Assembly: GCF_007995055.1 (NCBI RefSeq)
Contig: NZ_VOQQ01000001.1
Span: 1,426,001-1,490,000 of the forward strand
DNA from: Sphingosinicella ginsenosidimutans
GTDB lineage: Bacteria; Pseudomonadota; Alphaproteobacteria; Sphingomonadales; Sphingomonadaceae
Length of the DNA stretch: 64,000 nucleotides
Direction: 5' to 3'
Both the position numbers and the translations under genes were made by a program. Every line of letters begins with the position of its first letter. Position 1 is the first letter of the stretch. The notes under the pieces were generated by a model, which was not told the DNA's origin, searched no databases, and worked only from the letters and a program-made list of their open reading frames with translations. Positions 7,178-15,814 of the stretch are shown in pieces.

Positions 7178-10083
7178 CAGAACTGATAGGATAGGCTGAT
7201 ATAACCGAAGCGGCCGCGCATGTCGCTCTGGCTGAAATCATGTCCAACGTTAAAGCCGACCTCGGAGAAGCTCGGGAGCCTGTTGAATAGATTGACGAGC
7301 CCGGCCGTGAGCTGCACGCTACGCCCACTGGCTTGAGATGTAAAAATTCGTTCCAAGTCCGCGGAAAATTGGAAGTCGACATAGAATTGGGCAGGAATGA
7401 TTCGGCCATTGCGCGCCTGCAACCCCGGATCTACATCGTCATAAGCGGACACGAAGCGCGTGGTTGTTCCCAAGCTGATACCGCCGCGGGACCATTGCAG
7501 TCCGCCGGTCGCGCGCCACTTTGCGATGGTTCCTTGGCCGCTCGCGACGCCGAGCCGCTCCAGATCGACCACGCCCGGACGTGTGATCGTGTCAAATGCG
7601 AACACGCGCGTTGCGGCCAACGATAGGTTGATGTCGCCAAGGCGAGACATCACACCATAATCGAAAGACAGATCCAGGCCCCTCGTCTTCAAGCTGCCAT
7701 AATTGATCCGGCTGATATCGATACTTCGGATGACTCCTGGCAGACCGGCAGCGATATCCGCCGGGGTGGGATCCGCCCGGATCACCCGATCGGGATAATC
7801 GGCTTCAGTGGCCAGCAGAACCGCAACTGGGAAGGCTCCGACACGGTTTTTCATTTCCACCGACCAATAGCTAGCGGAGAGCCGTAGCCGGGGAACGAAA
7901 CGTGGGGTCCAGACGATGCCAGCGGTCAGGGACTTGCCGGACACCGGGTCGAGATCGGGATTGCCGCCGGCGAAACGTGTGACGCCGCTGGTCAACTGAT
8001 TGTTCCGACGGGGATCCCGCACGCTCGTGACGAACGTCGTTCTCGGCGCATAGAGTTCGAATAGGGAGGGTGTGCGGAAGCTCGTGCCGTAAGAGCCTCG
8101 AAACAGGAGGTCGGGCATCGGCCGCCAAGTGACGCCCACCTCGGGATTAAGGGTGTCGCCGAAGTCGGTATAATGATCGTACCGAATTGCGCCGGTTAGG
8201 CCCAGCTCATAAATCCCCGGCACGTTCATTCCGGAGCCAACCAACGGAACATGTGCTTCGGAGAACAGGCCTATGGCTTCTCGGTCGGGCCGGATCGTCA
8301 GGGACCGACTGTTCGAGATGCTTTCACGACGCCATTCACCGCCGGCCACGACCTCGACTGCACCGCCAGGCAGGCTGAAGAGGGATCCTCGGACAAACGC
8401 CAGAAGTTGGGTTCCGTCCGACGAGTAGTGAACGCGCGCCGGGTTGGCAACGAGTGATGCCAGAAGCGTCGCTTCGCCGCCGGGGCCGCTCTGAAACACG
8501 TTAAGGGAACCGGTGATGCCATTGCAGGCGCCGCCGACGCGCGCGGCGGGATTGGTGAGTAGACAGTCAGCCTGAGCGAAGTCCACGCTGTTTGTCGTAA
8601 CGTTGTAGCCATCTTCATGGGATCGTAGACCGGAAACTTCCCAATCCCAGGAGGACACCCGGCCGCGCAGCCCGAGTACGCCTCGCAGCATATTCGATCG
8701 ATTGATGGTGTCCGTCGGTCCAACTCCGGCGAAGAGATAGTCGACAAGCACGTCCTCACCGAAGGGATTGTAGATATTGTCCGCCGGAACGGTCTCTTGA
8801 AAGAGGGATGAGGGATCGTATAGAGAATCCGTGCGTCGGTTGCCATATAGGCCCTCGGCAAAAAGGGTGACGATCGGAGAAATATCGATCTCACCAAAGG
8901 CGAAGATAGATGCCCGCCGGGATGCCGGGATGATGCTTTCGTAGACGCCGGTGCTTTCGAGATTAAGTTGTCCGGCCGTCGCGGAGAAATCGGCCGGCGT
9001 AAGGTTGCCCCCGCTGCCGCTCGCCGGAACGGCGGCGAAACTTGACGTCAGGCCCGGCAGGTTCCCGCCAGACAGGGAGTAAACGTTACCAGGGTTGGCC
9101 GAGGTGCTGCGCTGGTCTATGCTCCCGAACCGGCGATAGTCCTGATCGGAAAAGAGCGATCTGGATCGTCCCAACAGGGTATCGCGCCGGAAATAGTCGG
9201 CGACCAGAGAGAGGCGTAGAGTACCGGTGTCGATCCCGGCGGCCCCCGAGACACGATATTCGTTGGCGCCCCCGTCGGCGCCGCCATAGCGCAAGGTGAT
9301 TGAAGGCCTATCGATGGACTTCTTGAGGATCACGTTGACGACGCCGCCCACCGCATCCGCGCCATAGACCGCTGAAGCGGAATCAGAAAGAACCTCGATC
9401 CGCTCGACCGCCGCGAGCGGGATGGCATTCAGATCGACCGCGTTGAAGAGGGCATCAGCAGCTGAGGGAACGAGACGGCGACCGTTGAGGAGGACGAGCG
9501 TGGAATCCAGACCCAAGCCCCTCAACTCAACAAATTGCGCACCGGTCGAACTATAGGTTTCGGCGCGCGCATAAGGTTGCTGGGGTAAATATCGCAACAC
9601 TTCAGAGACCGTCGCGCTGCCCAGACGGTCGATCTCCGCACGATCAAATGTCGTGACCGGCGACGGGCTGTCATTGCCCATCCTCCGCAATCGGGAGCCA
9701 GTTACCACGATGTCAGTTGAGTCCGACACCTGCGGTGCCTCCGCCCTTACCTCCGAAGGGCCTGTCCCCGATCTGTCACCAGCTCGAACGATCGCGATGG
9801 CGCCCGAACTGTCCATCCGAGCCGAGAAGCCCGTCCCCGTCAAAACGGCATCGAGCGCCGCTTCCGGTGAAGCAGTGCCCCGATAGCCCGGCGAGCGAGC
9901 GCCCCGCACGTCCTCGGCGCGGTAGATGAGCGGGCGTCCCGATTGACGATTGTAGGCGTCGAGCGCGGCGCGGAGGCTTCCGGCCGGAATGTCGAACGCG
10001 CGCTCCTGCGCCTGCGCCGGCGTAGCGATCGCCACGATGCACACGCTGGACGCCAATGCCCCCGCCAAGGTTCCGATCTTCAT
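7177..10083 (-). CDS. TonB-dependent transducer with N-terminal STN domain
   Basis: Outer-membrane receptor, 968 aa. The signal peptide ends near ATPAQAQ. An STN (secretin/TonB short N-terminal) domain follows at about 30-95 (FDIPAGSLRAALDAY). The plug starts near DIVVTGSRLRRMG and includes LRGLGLDSTLVLLNGRR and GADAVGGVVNVILKK. The C-terminal barrel ends in YISLSYQF with the usual terminal Phe. The STN domain marks it as a signal transducer working with the FecR/FecI pair just upstream on the same strand. Its ligand is probably a peptide or siderophore handled by the coupled S9 protein; lasso-peptide import is inferred only from that association. Confidence 0.88.
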   Translation of the reverse strand: MKIGTLAGALASSVCIVAIATPAQAQERAFDIPAGSLRAALDAYNRQSGRPLIYRAEDVRGARSPGYRGTASPEAALDAVLTGTGFSARMDSSGAIAIVRAGDRSGTGPSEVRAEAPQVSDSTDIVVTGSRLRRMGNDSPSPVTTFDRAEIDRLGSATVSEVLRYLPQQPYARAETYSSTGAQFVELRGLGLDSTLVLLNGRRLVPSAADALFNAVDLNAIPLAAVERIEVLSDSASAVYGADAVGGVVNVILKKSIDRPSITLRYGGADGGANEYRVSGAAGIDTGTLRLSLVADYFRRDTLLGRSRSLFSDQDYRRFGSIDQRSTSANPGNVYSLSGGNLPGLTSSFAAVPASGSGGNLTPADFSATAGQLNLESTGVYESIIPASRRASIFAFGEIDISPIVTLFAEGLYGNRRTDSLYDPSSLFQETVPADNIYNPFGEDVLVDYLFAGVGPTDTINRSNMLRGVLGLRGRVSSWDWEVSGLRSHEDGYNVTTNSVDFAQADCLLTNPAARVGGACNGITGSLNVFQSGPGGEATLLASLVANPARVHYSSDGTQLLAFVRGSLFSLPGGAVEVVAGGEWRRESISNSRSLTIRPDREAIGLFSEAHVPLVGSGMNVPGIYELGLTGAIRYDHYTDFGDTLNPEVGVTWRPMPDLLFRGSYGTSFRTPSLFELYAPRTTFVTSVRDPRRNNQLTSGVTRFAGGNPDLDPVSGKSLTAGIVWTPRFVPRLRLSASYWSVEMKNRVGAFPVAVLLATEADYPDRVIRADPTPADIAAGLPGVIRSIDISRINYGSLKTRGLDLSFDYGVMSRLGDINLSLAATRVFAFDTITRPGVVDLERLGVASGQGTIAKWRATGGLQWSRGGISLGTTTRFVSAYDDVDPGLQARNGRIIPAQFYVDFQFSADLERIFTSQASGRSVQLTAGLVNLFNRLPSFSEVGFNVGHDFSQSDMRGRFGYISLSYQF

Positions 10084-10164
10084 GTTGTCCCCCCTCTTCG
10101 TCCGGCCGCTCCCACACGGCTCGTCGGGGATTCAAGACAAGCGAACGACACAAATTTGTAATCC

Positions 10165-11148
10165 CTAGCTGGAGATTCTGATCGCCTCCGGCGTCTCCTC
10201 GACCTTGAGGCCGTAAGCGTCCCGGAGCAGGCGTGCGAAGGCATCCGGATCATTCGCGGGGAACCTGCCGCCGATCCGCATGTCGCCGGCCTCGGCGTCG
10301 GTGATGACGATTGGCTTGCGGTTGTAGCGGTTGAACTCTGCCGCGATGTCGGACAGCCGAGCCTGGTCGAAGTTCAGCATGCCCTCGCGCCAGGCGAGGG
10401 CATTCGCAACGCGCTCGTCCGAACGCGAGGTGACGAGCGTGGCCGCGCCGCTGGTGCGCGCGATGTCGCCGCCCGTGATGACGGTGGACCTGACGGTGCG
10501 TCCACCTTCGACCTCATCGACCTGGACGCGCCCTTCGACGACCGAGACCGCAACGTTGTCGCCATCACGACGCACAGAGAACTTTGTGCCGAGCACCGTC
10601 ACCCGCCGGTTGCCGGCATATACGACGAACGGAACCGTTTCACTGTGGGCCACCTCGAAATAGGCTTCGCCCTGATCGAGCCAGAACTCGCGGCTTTGCT
10701 CGTTGACTGCGGCCCGCACACGGGAGGCCGTGTTGATCACCACCCGGCTCCCATCGCCCAGCGCAATCACCTTGCGGCCTCCGACCGGCGTCTCGAAACT
10801 CTGGACCGCCACGGCCGGCGCGGGCGCGGAGAGGGGTTGCCACAGAGTATAGCCGATCGCGACGAGCAGCAGGATTGAGGCGGCGATCGAGGCCGGCACC
10901 CACCAGCGCGCCCTGCTATACTGCGCCACCGTCCCTCGGCCTTCATCCGGCCCGGCACCGCGGCCGAGTGCGCCAATCCGGTCAGCTTCCCGCCAGCTAT
11001 GCTTCAGCCGCCAATAGGCTGCCTTGTTGCCGTCGGATTCGGCCAGCCACGCCTCGAACGTGGCCTGATCGGCCTCGCTCCACTCGCCGTCCTCCTGGGC
11101 GATGATCCAGTCTGCCGCGCGGCCGCCGGCCTGGTTCGCGCGGCTCAT
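10165..11148 (-). CDS. FecR-family anti-sigma factor
   Basis: Inner-membrane sigma regulator, 327 aa. It has an N-terminal DUF4880-type cytoplasmic domain (ADWIIAQEDGEWSEAD), one transmembrane helix at about 87-105 (IAASILLLVAIGYTLW), a periplasmic FecR domain with GDGSRVVINTASRVR and GEAYFEVAH, and a C-terminal STN-like region. It should read the occupied TonB transducer and control the adjacent ECF sigma factor. The start overlaps the sigma-factor stop by four bases (ATGA), giving coupled expression. Confidence 0.9.
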   Translation of the reverse strand: MSRANQAGGRAADWIIAQEDGEWSEADQATFEAWLAESDGNKAAYWRLKHSWREADRIGALGRGAGPDEGRGTVAQYSRARWWVPASIAASILLLVAIGYTLWQPLSAPAPAVAVQSFETPVGGRKVIALGDGSRVVINTASRVRAAVNEQSREFWLDQGEAYFEVAHSETVPFVVYAGNRRVTVLGTKFSVRRDGDNVAVSVVEGRVQVDEVEGGRTVRSTVITGGDIARTSGAATLVTSRSDERVANALAWREGMLNFDQARLSDIAAEFNRYNRKPIVITDAEAGDMRIGGRFPANDPDAFARLLRDAYGLKVEETPEAIRISS

Positions 11149-11717
11149 GGTTCGCGCTCCCCGTTTCGGCGTGCCGCATATCTGCGCCGCACGATCCGGC
11201 CGGGGCCGCCCAGCATGAAATCTGCCAGCGCCCTCATCCCCATCGAGAGCTGATGATTGACCGCATCCTTGCCGATGCCCAGCCGGTCGGCCGTCTCCTT
11301 GGCGCTCAGTCCCTCAATCTTGCGCAGCTCCACGATCTCCCGCACGCGCGGGGAGAGTTTCGCAAGGCCGGCTTGAGTCCGGCGCAGCATCTCGCGCGCG
11401 TCGAGAAGCCGTTCGGCCTCGAACAAATCAACATCGCGGCGCACCGTTTCGAGATCGACCACGAGATCGAACGAGACGATGCGCGCCCGCTTGGCGCGAT
11501 TGATCAGGTGGTTGCGCGCGATCGTGAACAGGAACGCGCGCGTGTCCATCGGAAGCCCGTCCCGCGCGCCGGAGATCGCCAGCTCGTACACGTCATGCCT
11601 GAGATCGATCACGTCGTCCGCCACCCTCCAGTTCCGCCGGATGAAATGCGTCAGGGATCGTTCGAGAGGAAGGACCTCCCGGCAGAACCATTCCTCAAGG
11701 GCGCCATCATCCACCAT
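11145..11717 (-). CDS. FecI-type ECF sigma factor
   Basis: Extracytoplasmic-function sigma factor, 190 aa. Region 2 is seen at about 35-85 (DDVIDLRHDVYELA, FLFTIARNHLINRAKR) and region 4 at about 125-175 (LSPRVREIVELRKIEGLSAKE, then a helix-turn-helix). It is the first gene of a minus-strand operon sigma-antisigma-transducer-S9 protein, the standard cell-surface signalling arrangement. Its target is likely the operon itself; I could not identify a promoter motif with confidence. Confidence 0.9.
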   Translation of the reverse strand: MVDDGALEEWFCREVLPLERSLTHFIRRNWRVADDVIDLRHDVYELAISGARDGLPMDTRAFLFTIARNHLINRAKRARIVSFDLVVDLETVRRDVDLFEAERLLDAREMLRRTQAGLAKLSPRVREIVELRKIEGLSAKETADRLGIGKDAVNHQLSMGMRALADFMLGGPGRIVRRRYAARRNGEREP

Positions 11718-11931
11718 CTAGCCGGTCGGGTTTCTCCTTGCGCCTGCAACCGTGTCGTGAATGCAAGACAATCGGACGGCGAATGCTTGTAACCCGATTT
11801 CACGAGCCGACCGAGCGGAACGAAGGTGACGGCCGCGATCAGGTTACAATTTAGCGGCCTTCGGTTGTCTCAGCCCTATTGGGAATGGCTTCTCTTGCGG
11901 TGACGGGCACGCAATATGGAGTAATCCGCCC

Positions 11932-12843
11932 ATGTCTTTCGACATTCGCCAGTTGCGCTACGCGATTGCGGCTGCGGATCATCGCAGCTTTCATCGGGCA
12001 TCGGTCGCGCTCGACATCGAGCAATCAACGCTCAGCCGCAACATTCTCAAGCTGGAGCGGATCGTCGGAGTAAAGCTGTTCAAGCGCTCGCGCGCGGGCG
12101 CTTCGCCAACCGTCGCCGGGGCGGAGTTCATCCGCACCGCGCGCCATATCGTCGCCAAGGCCGACCAACTCGTCACGGCGATGCGCGCGGCCGGCCAAGG
12201 TCGCGCCGGCGGTCTTGTCATCGGCTACAAGCATCCGATCTCTGCGGGTCATCTGCGCGCCACGCTGGTCGCATGGCGCGAGACTCATCCTGACGTGGAG
12301 GTGGAACGGGTCGAGGATGAGCGGGAGTCACTGATTGCCGCGCTCGATGCCGGCGTGGTGGATCTCGCCATCCTGAGCGGCGAGGCACGCTATGCGGGGA
12401 TGCGTCGCGCGACGCTCTGGAGCGAGCGGTTGCTGGCGGCGTTGCCGGCCTCACATCCGCTGGCGGAACGCGAGCATGTCGAGCTGACGGACCTGCGTGA
12501 CGAGACTGTGCTGCTGACCACCGAAAGCCCCGGCCCCGATACGCGCGATCTGATCCTCGCCCATTTCGGGGTGGCCGGGATCAGCCCGACGATACGGATG
12601 CAGCATGTCAGCCCGGATTCGCTGCTGAGCCTCCTCGGGGTCGGCGGCGGAATGACGCTGATCTGCGAGTGCGCGTCGGGCGCGCGCTATCCCGACGTGG
12701 TGCTGCGCGAGGTCCACGACCTGCACGGCCAGAAATGGATCGGCTATTCGGGATACTGGCGGAAGGAGAACGAGAACCCGGTGCTGCGCCGTTTCCTTGC
12801 GTTCGTGCGCAACCGCTATGCGTTATCGTTCGAGATCAGTTGA
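11932..12843 (+). CDS. LysR-family transcriptional regulator
   Basis: LTTR of 303 aa with the standard N-terminal winged HTH (FDIRQLRYAIAAADHRSF, QSTLSRNILKLE) and a C-terminal periplasmic-binding-protein-like effector domain. It is divergent from the FecI operon across about 210 bases, so it may control that operon or belong to the separate mobile segment on its right. No enzyme gene in the usual divergent LysR position is present, so the effector is unknown. Confidence 0.85.
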   Translation: MSFDIRQLRYAIAAADHRSFHRASVALDIEQSTLSRNILKLERIVGVKLFKRSRAGASPTVAGAEFIRTARHIVAKADQLVTAMRAAGQGRAGGLVIGYKHPISAGHLRATLVAWRETHPDVEVERVEDERESLIAALDAGVVDLAILSGEARYAGMRRATLWSERLLAALPASHPLAEREHVELTDLRDETVLLTTESPGPDTRDLILAHFGVAGISPTIRMQHVSPDSLLSLLGVGGGMTLICECASGARYPDVVLREVHDLHGQKWIGYSGYWRKENENPVLRRFLAFVRNRYALSFEIS

Positions 12844-12894
12844 TGCCTGAAGGACCGAAATCGGGAAGTGGGGAGCGACGGCAAGATATAAGTC

Positions 12895-12948
12895 ACGCCC
12901 CACGCACCCCAGAAAAGCTCGGCTTTTCCTTAGCTTGGCGCGGGGCGT
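12895..12948. terminator. Nested inverted repeats, possible terminator after the LysR gene
   Basis: An outer pair ACGCCCC (12895-12901) and GGGGCGT (12942-12948) encloses a perfect 7-bp inner hairpin GAAAAGC-TCG-GCTTTTC (12912-12928). It lies about 50 bases after the LysR stop. There is no long T-run, so it is a weak rho-independent candidate and could be only a structured spacer. Confidence 0.35.
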
Positions 12949-13011
12949 CGGTCGGCGAGCGCGGGCGCTCGGAAGGAAAAGGCCAGCAATATCAATGCAA
13001 ATCACGGCACT

Positions 13012-13052
13012 ACCGGCCATTTCGCGGTGATCCGATGCCCGAAATGGCCGGT
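13012..13052. repeat. 13-bp perfect inverted repeat upstream of the higBA promoter
   Basis: ACCGGCCATTTCG (13012-13024) and CGAAATGGCCGGT (13040-13052) are exact complements separated by 15 bases. The repeat ends eight bases before the -35 box of the toxin-antitoxin promoter. It may be an operator, a terminator for the upstream unit, or a hairpin at a mobile-element edge. Confidence 0.6.
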
Positions 13053-13060
13053 TTCGATGA

Positions 13061-13101
13061 TTGACATTTGACCCATAGAGCGGTACATAAACCCACAGGA
13101 G
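13061..13101 (+). promoter_or_regulatory. Sigma70-type promoter and ribosome binding site for higBA
   Basis: TTGACA at 13061-13066 is a full -35 consensus. A 17-base spacer leads to TACATA at 13084-13089 as the -10. An AGGAG ribosome binding site at 13097-13101 sits seven bases before the higB ATG. This is the clearest constitutive-type promoter in the window. Confidence 0.75.
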
Positions 13102-13108
13102 TTGCCGG

Positions 13109-13405
13109 ATGATCGTGAGCTTTCGGGACGAGTGGTTGCGGGCTTTCTTCGTCGAGGACAAGGCTTCCCGAAAGATACCTGCGGACATCGAAAGCCGCCT
13201 CTTCCGCAAGCTCCAGATGATCGACGATGCGATGATCGATGCGGACCTTCGCGTGCCGCCGAGCAACCATTTCGAGAAGCTGCGCGGCAACCTGGAAGAC
13301 TGGCATTCGATCCGCGTCAATAAGCAGTGGCGGCTGATCTTCCAGTGGGAGGGCAGCCGGGGCGAAGCGGAGAACGTCTATCTGGACGATCACAGCTACC
13401 GATGA
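13109..13405 (+). CDS. higB: HigB-type toxin (RelE/ParE superfamily)
   Basis: Predicted mRNA interferase toxin, 98 aa, full length for HigB. Family features include FFVEDKASRKIP near the N-terminus, LRVPPSNHFEKLRGN in the middle, and WHSIRVNKQWRLIFQWE with the basic residues used for RNA cleavage. It has the host-inhibition-of-growth gene order, toxin first, and its stop overlaps an ATG preceding the antitoxin. It may stabilise the adjacent mobile element. Confidence 0.9.
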   Translation: MIVSFRDEWLRAFFVEDKASRKIPADIESRLFRKLQMIDDAMIDADLRVPPSNHFEKLRGNLEDWHSIRVNKQWRLIFQWEGSRGEAENVYLDDHSYR

Positions 13406-13416
13406 AGGAAAGACGC

Positions 13417-13725
13417 ATGTTGATGACCAAGCGCAAGCCGGCCACGATCGGCGAGATATTGACCGAGGAGTTCATGGAGCCGCTCGGGCTGACTCAGGGC
13501 GCGCTGGCCGAGGCGATGGGCGTGCCGCGCAAGCACGTCAACGAGCTGTGCAACGACCGCCGCGCTGTCACCGCCGCCACCGCGCTGATCCTCGCCCGCG
13601 TGTTCGGCAACAGCCCGGACTTCTGGCTGAACGTGCAGCGCCGCAGCGACCTGTGGAAAGCGATGCACAGCCCGAAGGAGCTGGCGCGGATCGAGCGAGC
13701 CAGGCCCTTGAAGGCGGCCGCGTGA
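13417..13725 (+). CDS. higA: HigA-type antitoxin, XRE-family HTH
   Basis: Antitoxin of 102 aa with the HigA layout: TIGEILTEEFMEPLGLTQ, an HTH (LAEAMGVPRKHVNELCNDRR), then ARVFGNSPDFWLNVQRR. It neutralises HigB and normally represses the operon. I start it at ATG 13417 because AAGGA at 13405-13409 is seven bases upstream; an ATG at 13402 overlapping the toxin stop is the alternative. It is the second gene of the higBA operon. Confidence 0.9.
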   Translation: MLMTKRKPATIGEILTEEFMEPLGLTQGALAEAMGVPRKHVNELCNDRRAVTAATALILARVFGNSPDFWLNVQRRSDLWKAMHSPKELARIERARPLKAAA

Positions 13726-13864
13726 CGCATCGAGCCGCCATCGATGCTACCTCGGCTATGCCGTGCGCCGCCGCGCGCAAGTATCTGTGCGCGGCAGTAC
13801 GAAACGGCCCTCGAAAGTGCGAAATCCCGTTCCTTCAAACAGCAGGCCGGGCGAGTCTGGCGCA

Positions 13865-14089
13865 ATGCCCCGCTCGACCCATCCGCGCCCGCCTACGGCC
13901 TCGCAGCAGCTTGAGGAGTTGCTGGGTTTTCCGTGGCCGTTTCCTGGCCGGCTGCCCAAGTATGACCTCTCGACCTGGACCGTCACCGACGACTGGCCGG
14001 AGCATATTCCCGTCACCGAAGCCGAGGTGGACGTGTTCGAGCGCTGGTTCAGCGACCTGTTCGATGAGCTGTTCGGGCCAGACCCATGA
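13865..14089 (+). CDS. Small hypothetical protein next to the recombinase
   Basis: 74-aa protein of unknown function starting at ATG 13865. It is acidic in its second half (EAEVDVFERWFSDLFDEL) and Pro-rich at the start, with no membrane segment. It lies 21 bases before the serine recombinase gene on the same strand, which suggests co-transcription. Longer in-frame sequence upstream does not look like protein. I do not recognise a domain. Confidence 0.55.
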   Translation: MPRSTHPRPPTASQQLEELLGFPWPFPGRLPKYDLSTWTVTDDWPEHIPVTEAEVDVFERWFSDLFDELFGPDP

Positions 14090-14110
14090 GCTGACAAGGA
14101 GGCCCTGCCG

Positions 14111-15814
14111 ATGACCATGCCGCTGCGCGCCGCCCTTTACCTGCGCGTCTCGACGGCGCGGCAGGCCGAGCATGATGTCTCCATCCCCGATCAGAAGCGG
14201 CAGGGCGAAGCCTATTGCCAGTCGCGCGGCTTCCAGCTCGTCGAGACCTTCGTGGAGCCGGGCGCTTCCGCCACCAACGATCGCCGGCCCGAGTTCCAGC
14301 GCATGATCGAGGCGGGAACATCGAAGCCCGCGCCGTTCGACGTCGTGGTGGTCCACAGCTTCTCACGTTTCTTCCGCGACCATTTCGAGCTGGAGTTCTA
14401 CGTCAGGAAGCTCGCCAAGAACGGGGTGAAACTCATCTCCATCACCCAGGAGATGGGCGACGATCCGATGCACGTGATGATGCGCCAGATCATGGCGTTG
14501 TTCGATGAATATCAGTCCAAGGAGAACGCCAAGCACGTCATCCGCGCCTTGAAGGAGAATGCCCGGCAAGGCTTCTGGAACGGCTCGCTGCCGCCGATCG
14601 GCTATCGCACGGTCGCGGCTGAGACGCGCGGCGCGAAGGTCAAGAAGAAGCTGGAGATCGACCCGCTGCATGCCGACACGGTGCGGCTGATCTACCGGCT
14701 TGCACTGCACGGCGACGGCACATCCGGCCAGATGGGCGTCAAGAGGATCGTCAGCTATCTGAACGGGAATCGCATCTTCACCCGCGACGGCGGGCGCTGG
14801 GGCATTGGCCAGGTTCACCGCATCCTCACCCGCCGAACCTACATTGGCGAGCATGAGTTCAACCGGCGATCCAAGTCCAAGGCGTTGAAGCCGGAAAGCG
14901 AGGTCGTGGTCGTGCCGGTTCCGCCGATCATCGACCGCGAGACGTTCGATGCCGTGCAAGCGCTGCTAAAAGCGCGCCATCCGACGGTCATGCCGTCGCG
15001 CGTCCTCAGCGGCCCGACCATGCTTACCGGCCTGATCCATTGCGCCAAGTGCAGCGGCGCCATGACCATCCGCACTGGCAAAGGCGGGCGCTACCGCTAC
15101 TATGCCTGCTCGACCAAGGCGCGGCAGGGGCCGACCGCATGTGAGGGCATGGCGGTGCGGATGGACAAGCTGGATGAGCTGATCGTCACCCATCTGGAGG
15201 AACGCCTGCTCCAGCCCGAGCGGCTGGAAACAATCCTGTCCACGGTTCTCGACCGCCGCGAGGAACGGGCCGAGCGCCGCCGCGACCATATCGCCGAGTT
15301 GAACAGGCGCGCCGCCGAATCGGCGCTGCGCTTGAAGCGCCTCTACGACGCCATCGAGTCAGGCGTGGCCGACCTGGGCGACCCGGCGCTCAAGGACCGC
15401 ATCGACGGCCTCAGGGCCATTCACGACCAGGCCAAAACCGACGCCGAACGCGCCCAGGCCATGCTTGAAAGCTCGGGGCAGCAGGCGGTGACGTCCCAGA
15501 TGCTCAAGACGTTCGCCCGCACGGCGCGGGAGCGCATCCGGCTCGCAGGCGGCGGCTATCGCCGCGACCATCTGCGCGCGCTAGCCCAGCGCGTCGAGGT
15601 CGCCGAGGGCGAGGTTCGTATCATGGGATCGAAGTCCCGGCTGCTCCGGACGCTCGTGGCGAACGGTGGCGTAGGCGGCGTGCCCGGACAGGAACCGAAG
15701 TGGCGGAGCGGGAGGGATTCGAACTCAGGCGCTAAGCGGTTGATATTCCGCGATCCTGTTTCGGTCCGCTCCTCGCGATACCCCGGAATGTACCACGTCG
15801 ACTTCTTCGCCTGA
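14111..15814 (+). CDS. Large serine recombinase (site-specific integrase)
   Basis: 567-aa recombinase. The resolvase catalytic domain occupies about 1-150 (RAALYLRVSTARQAEHDVSI with the nucleophilic Ser, VVVVHSFSRFFRD). A recombinase domain (about 175-290) follows with GYRTV and RRTYIGEHEFN. A zinc ribbon (CAKCSGAM to C of TACEG, about 312-350) precedes a long coiled coil (about 370-480). Such enzymes integrate mobile elements. The last 35 or so codons run into a tRNA-Ser 3'-end sequence (15701-15723), so the true end of the protein was probably altered by integration; the natural C-terminus may be upstream of about codon 530. Confidence 0.88.
   Translation: MTMPLRAALYLRVSTARQAEHDVSIPDQKRQGEAYCQSRGFQLVETFVEPGASATNDRRPEFQRMIEAGTSKPAPFDVVVVHSFSRFFRDHFELEFYVRKLAKNGVKLISITQEMGDDPMHVMMRQIMALFDEYQSKENAKHVIRALKENARQGFWNGSLPPIGYRTVAAETRGAKVKKKLEIDPLHADTVRLIYRLALHGDGTSGQMGVKRIVSYLNGNRIFTRDGGRWGIGQVHRILTRRTYIGEHEFNRRSKSKALKPESEVVVVPVPPIIDRETFDAVQALLKARHPTVMPSRVLSGPTMLTGLIHCAKCSGAMTIRTGKGGRYRYYACSTKARQGPTACEGMAVRMDKLDELIVTHLEERLLQPERLETILSTVLDRREERAERRRDHIAELNRRAAESALRLKRLYDAIESGVADLGDPALKDRIDGLRAIHDQAKTDAERAQAMLESSGQQAVTSQMLKTFARTARERIRLAGGGYRRDHLRALAQRVEVAEGEVRIMGSKSRLLRTLVANGGVGGVPGQEPKWRSGRDSNSGAKRLIFRDPVSVRSSRYPGMYHVDFFA
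15701..15723 (-). other. tRNA-Ser 3'-end fragment, probable attachment site
   Basis: On the minus strand the 23 bases give the T-loop TTCGAAT, the 3' T-stem CCCTC, a 7-base acceptor strand CCGCTCC, discriminator G and CCA, which fits the end of a tRNA-Ser. The matching 5' T-stem is absent (CTGAG instead of GAGGG), so homology begins exactly in the T-loop. That is the classic footprint of integration into a tRNA 3' end. It lies inside the 3' end of the recombinase reading frame. Confidence 0.65.

Noticed and set aside
4227..12000. A lasso precursor near the first isopeptidase-like gene
   Set aside because: I looked for a short frame with a leader ending T-x then Gly and an acidic residue 7-9 later, and for G-L-S-D-like ends, and found none. 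B and C genes are also absent.
15715..15814. The last 30-35 residues of the serine recombinase as genuine protein
   Set aside because: They are encoded by and beyond the tRNA-Ser 3' fragment (WRSGRDSN is the translated T-arm), so they probably result from integration.
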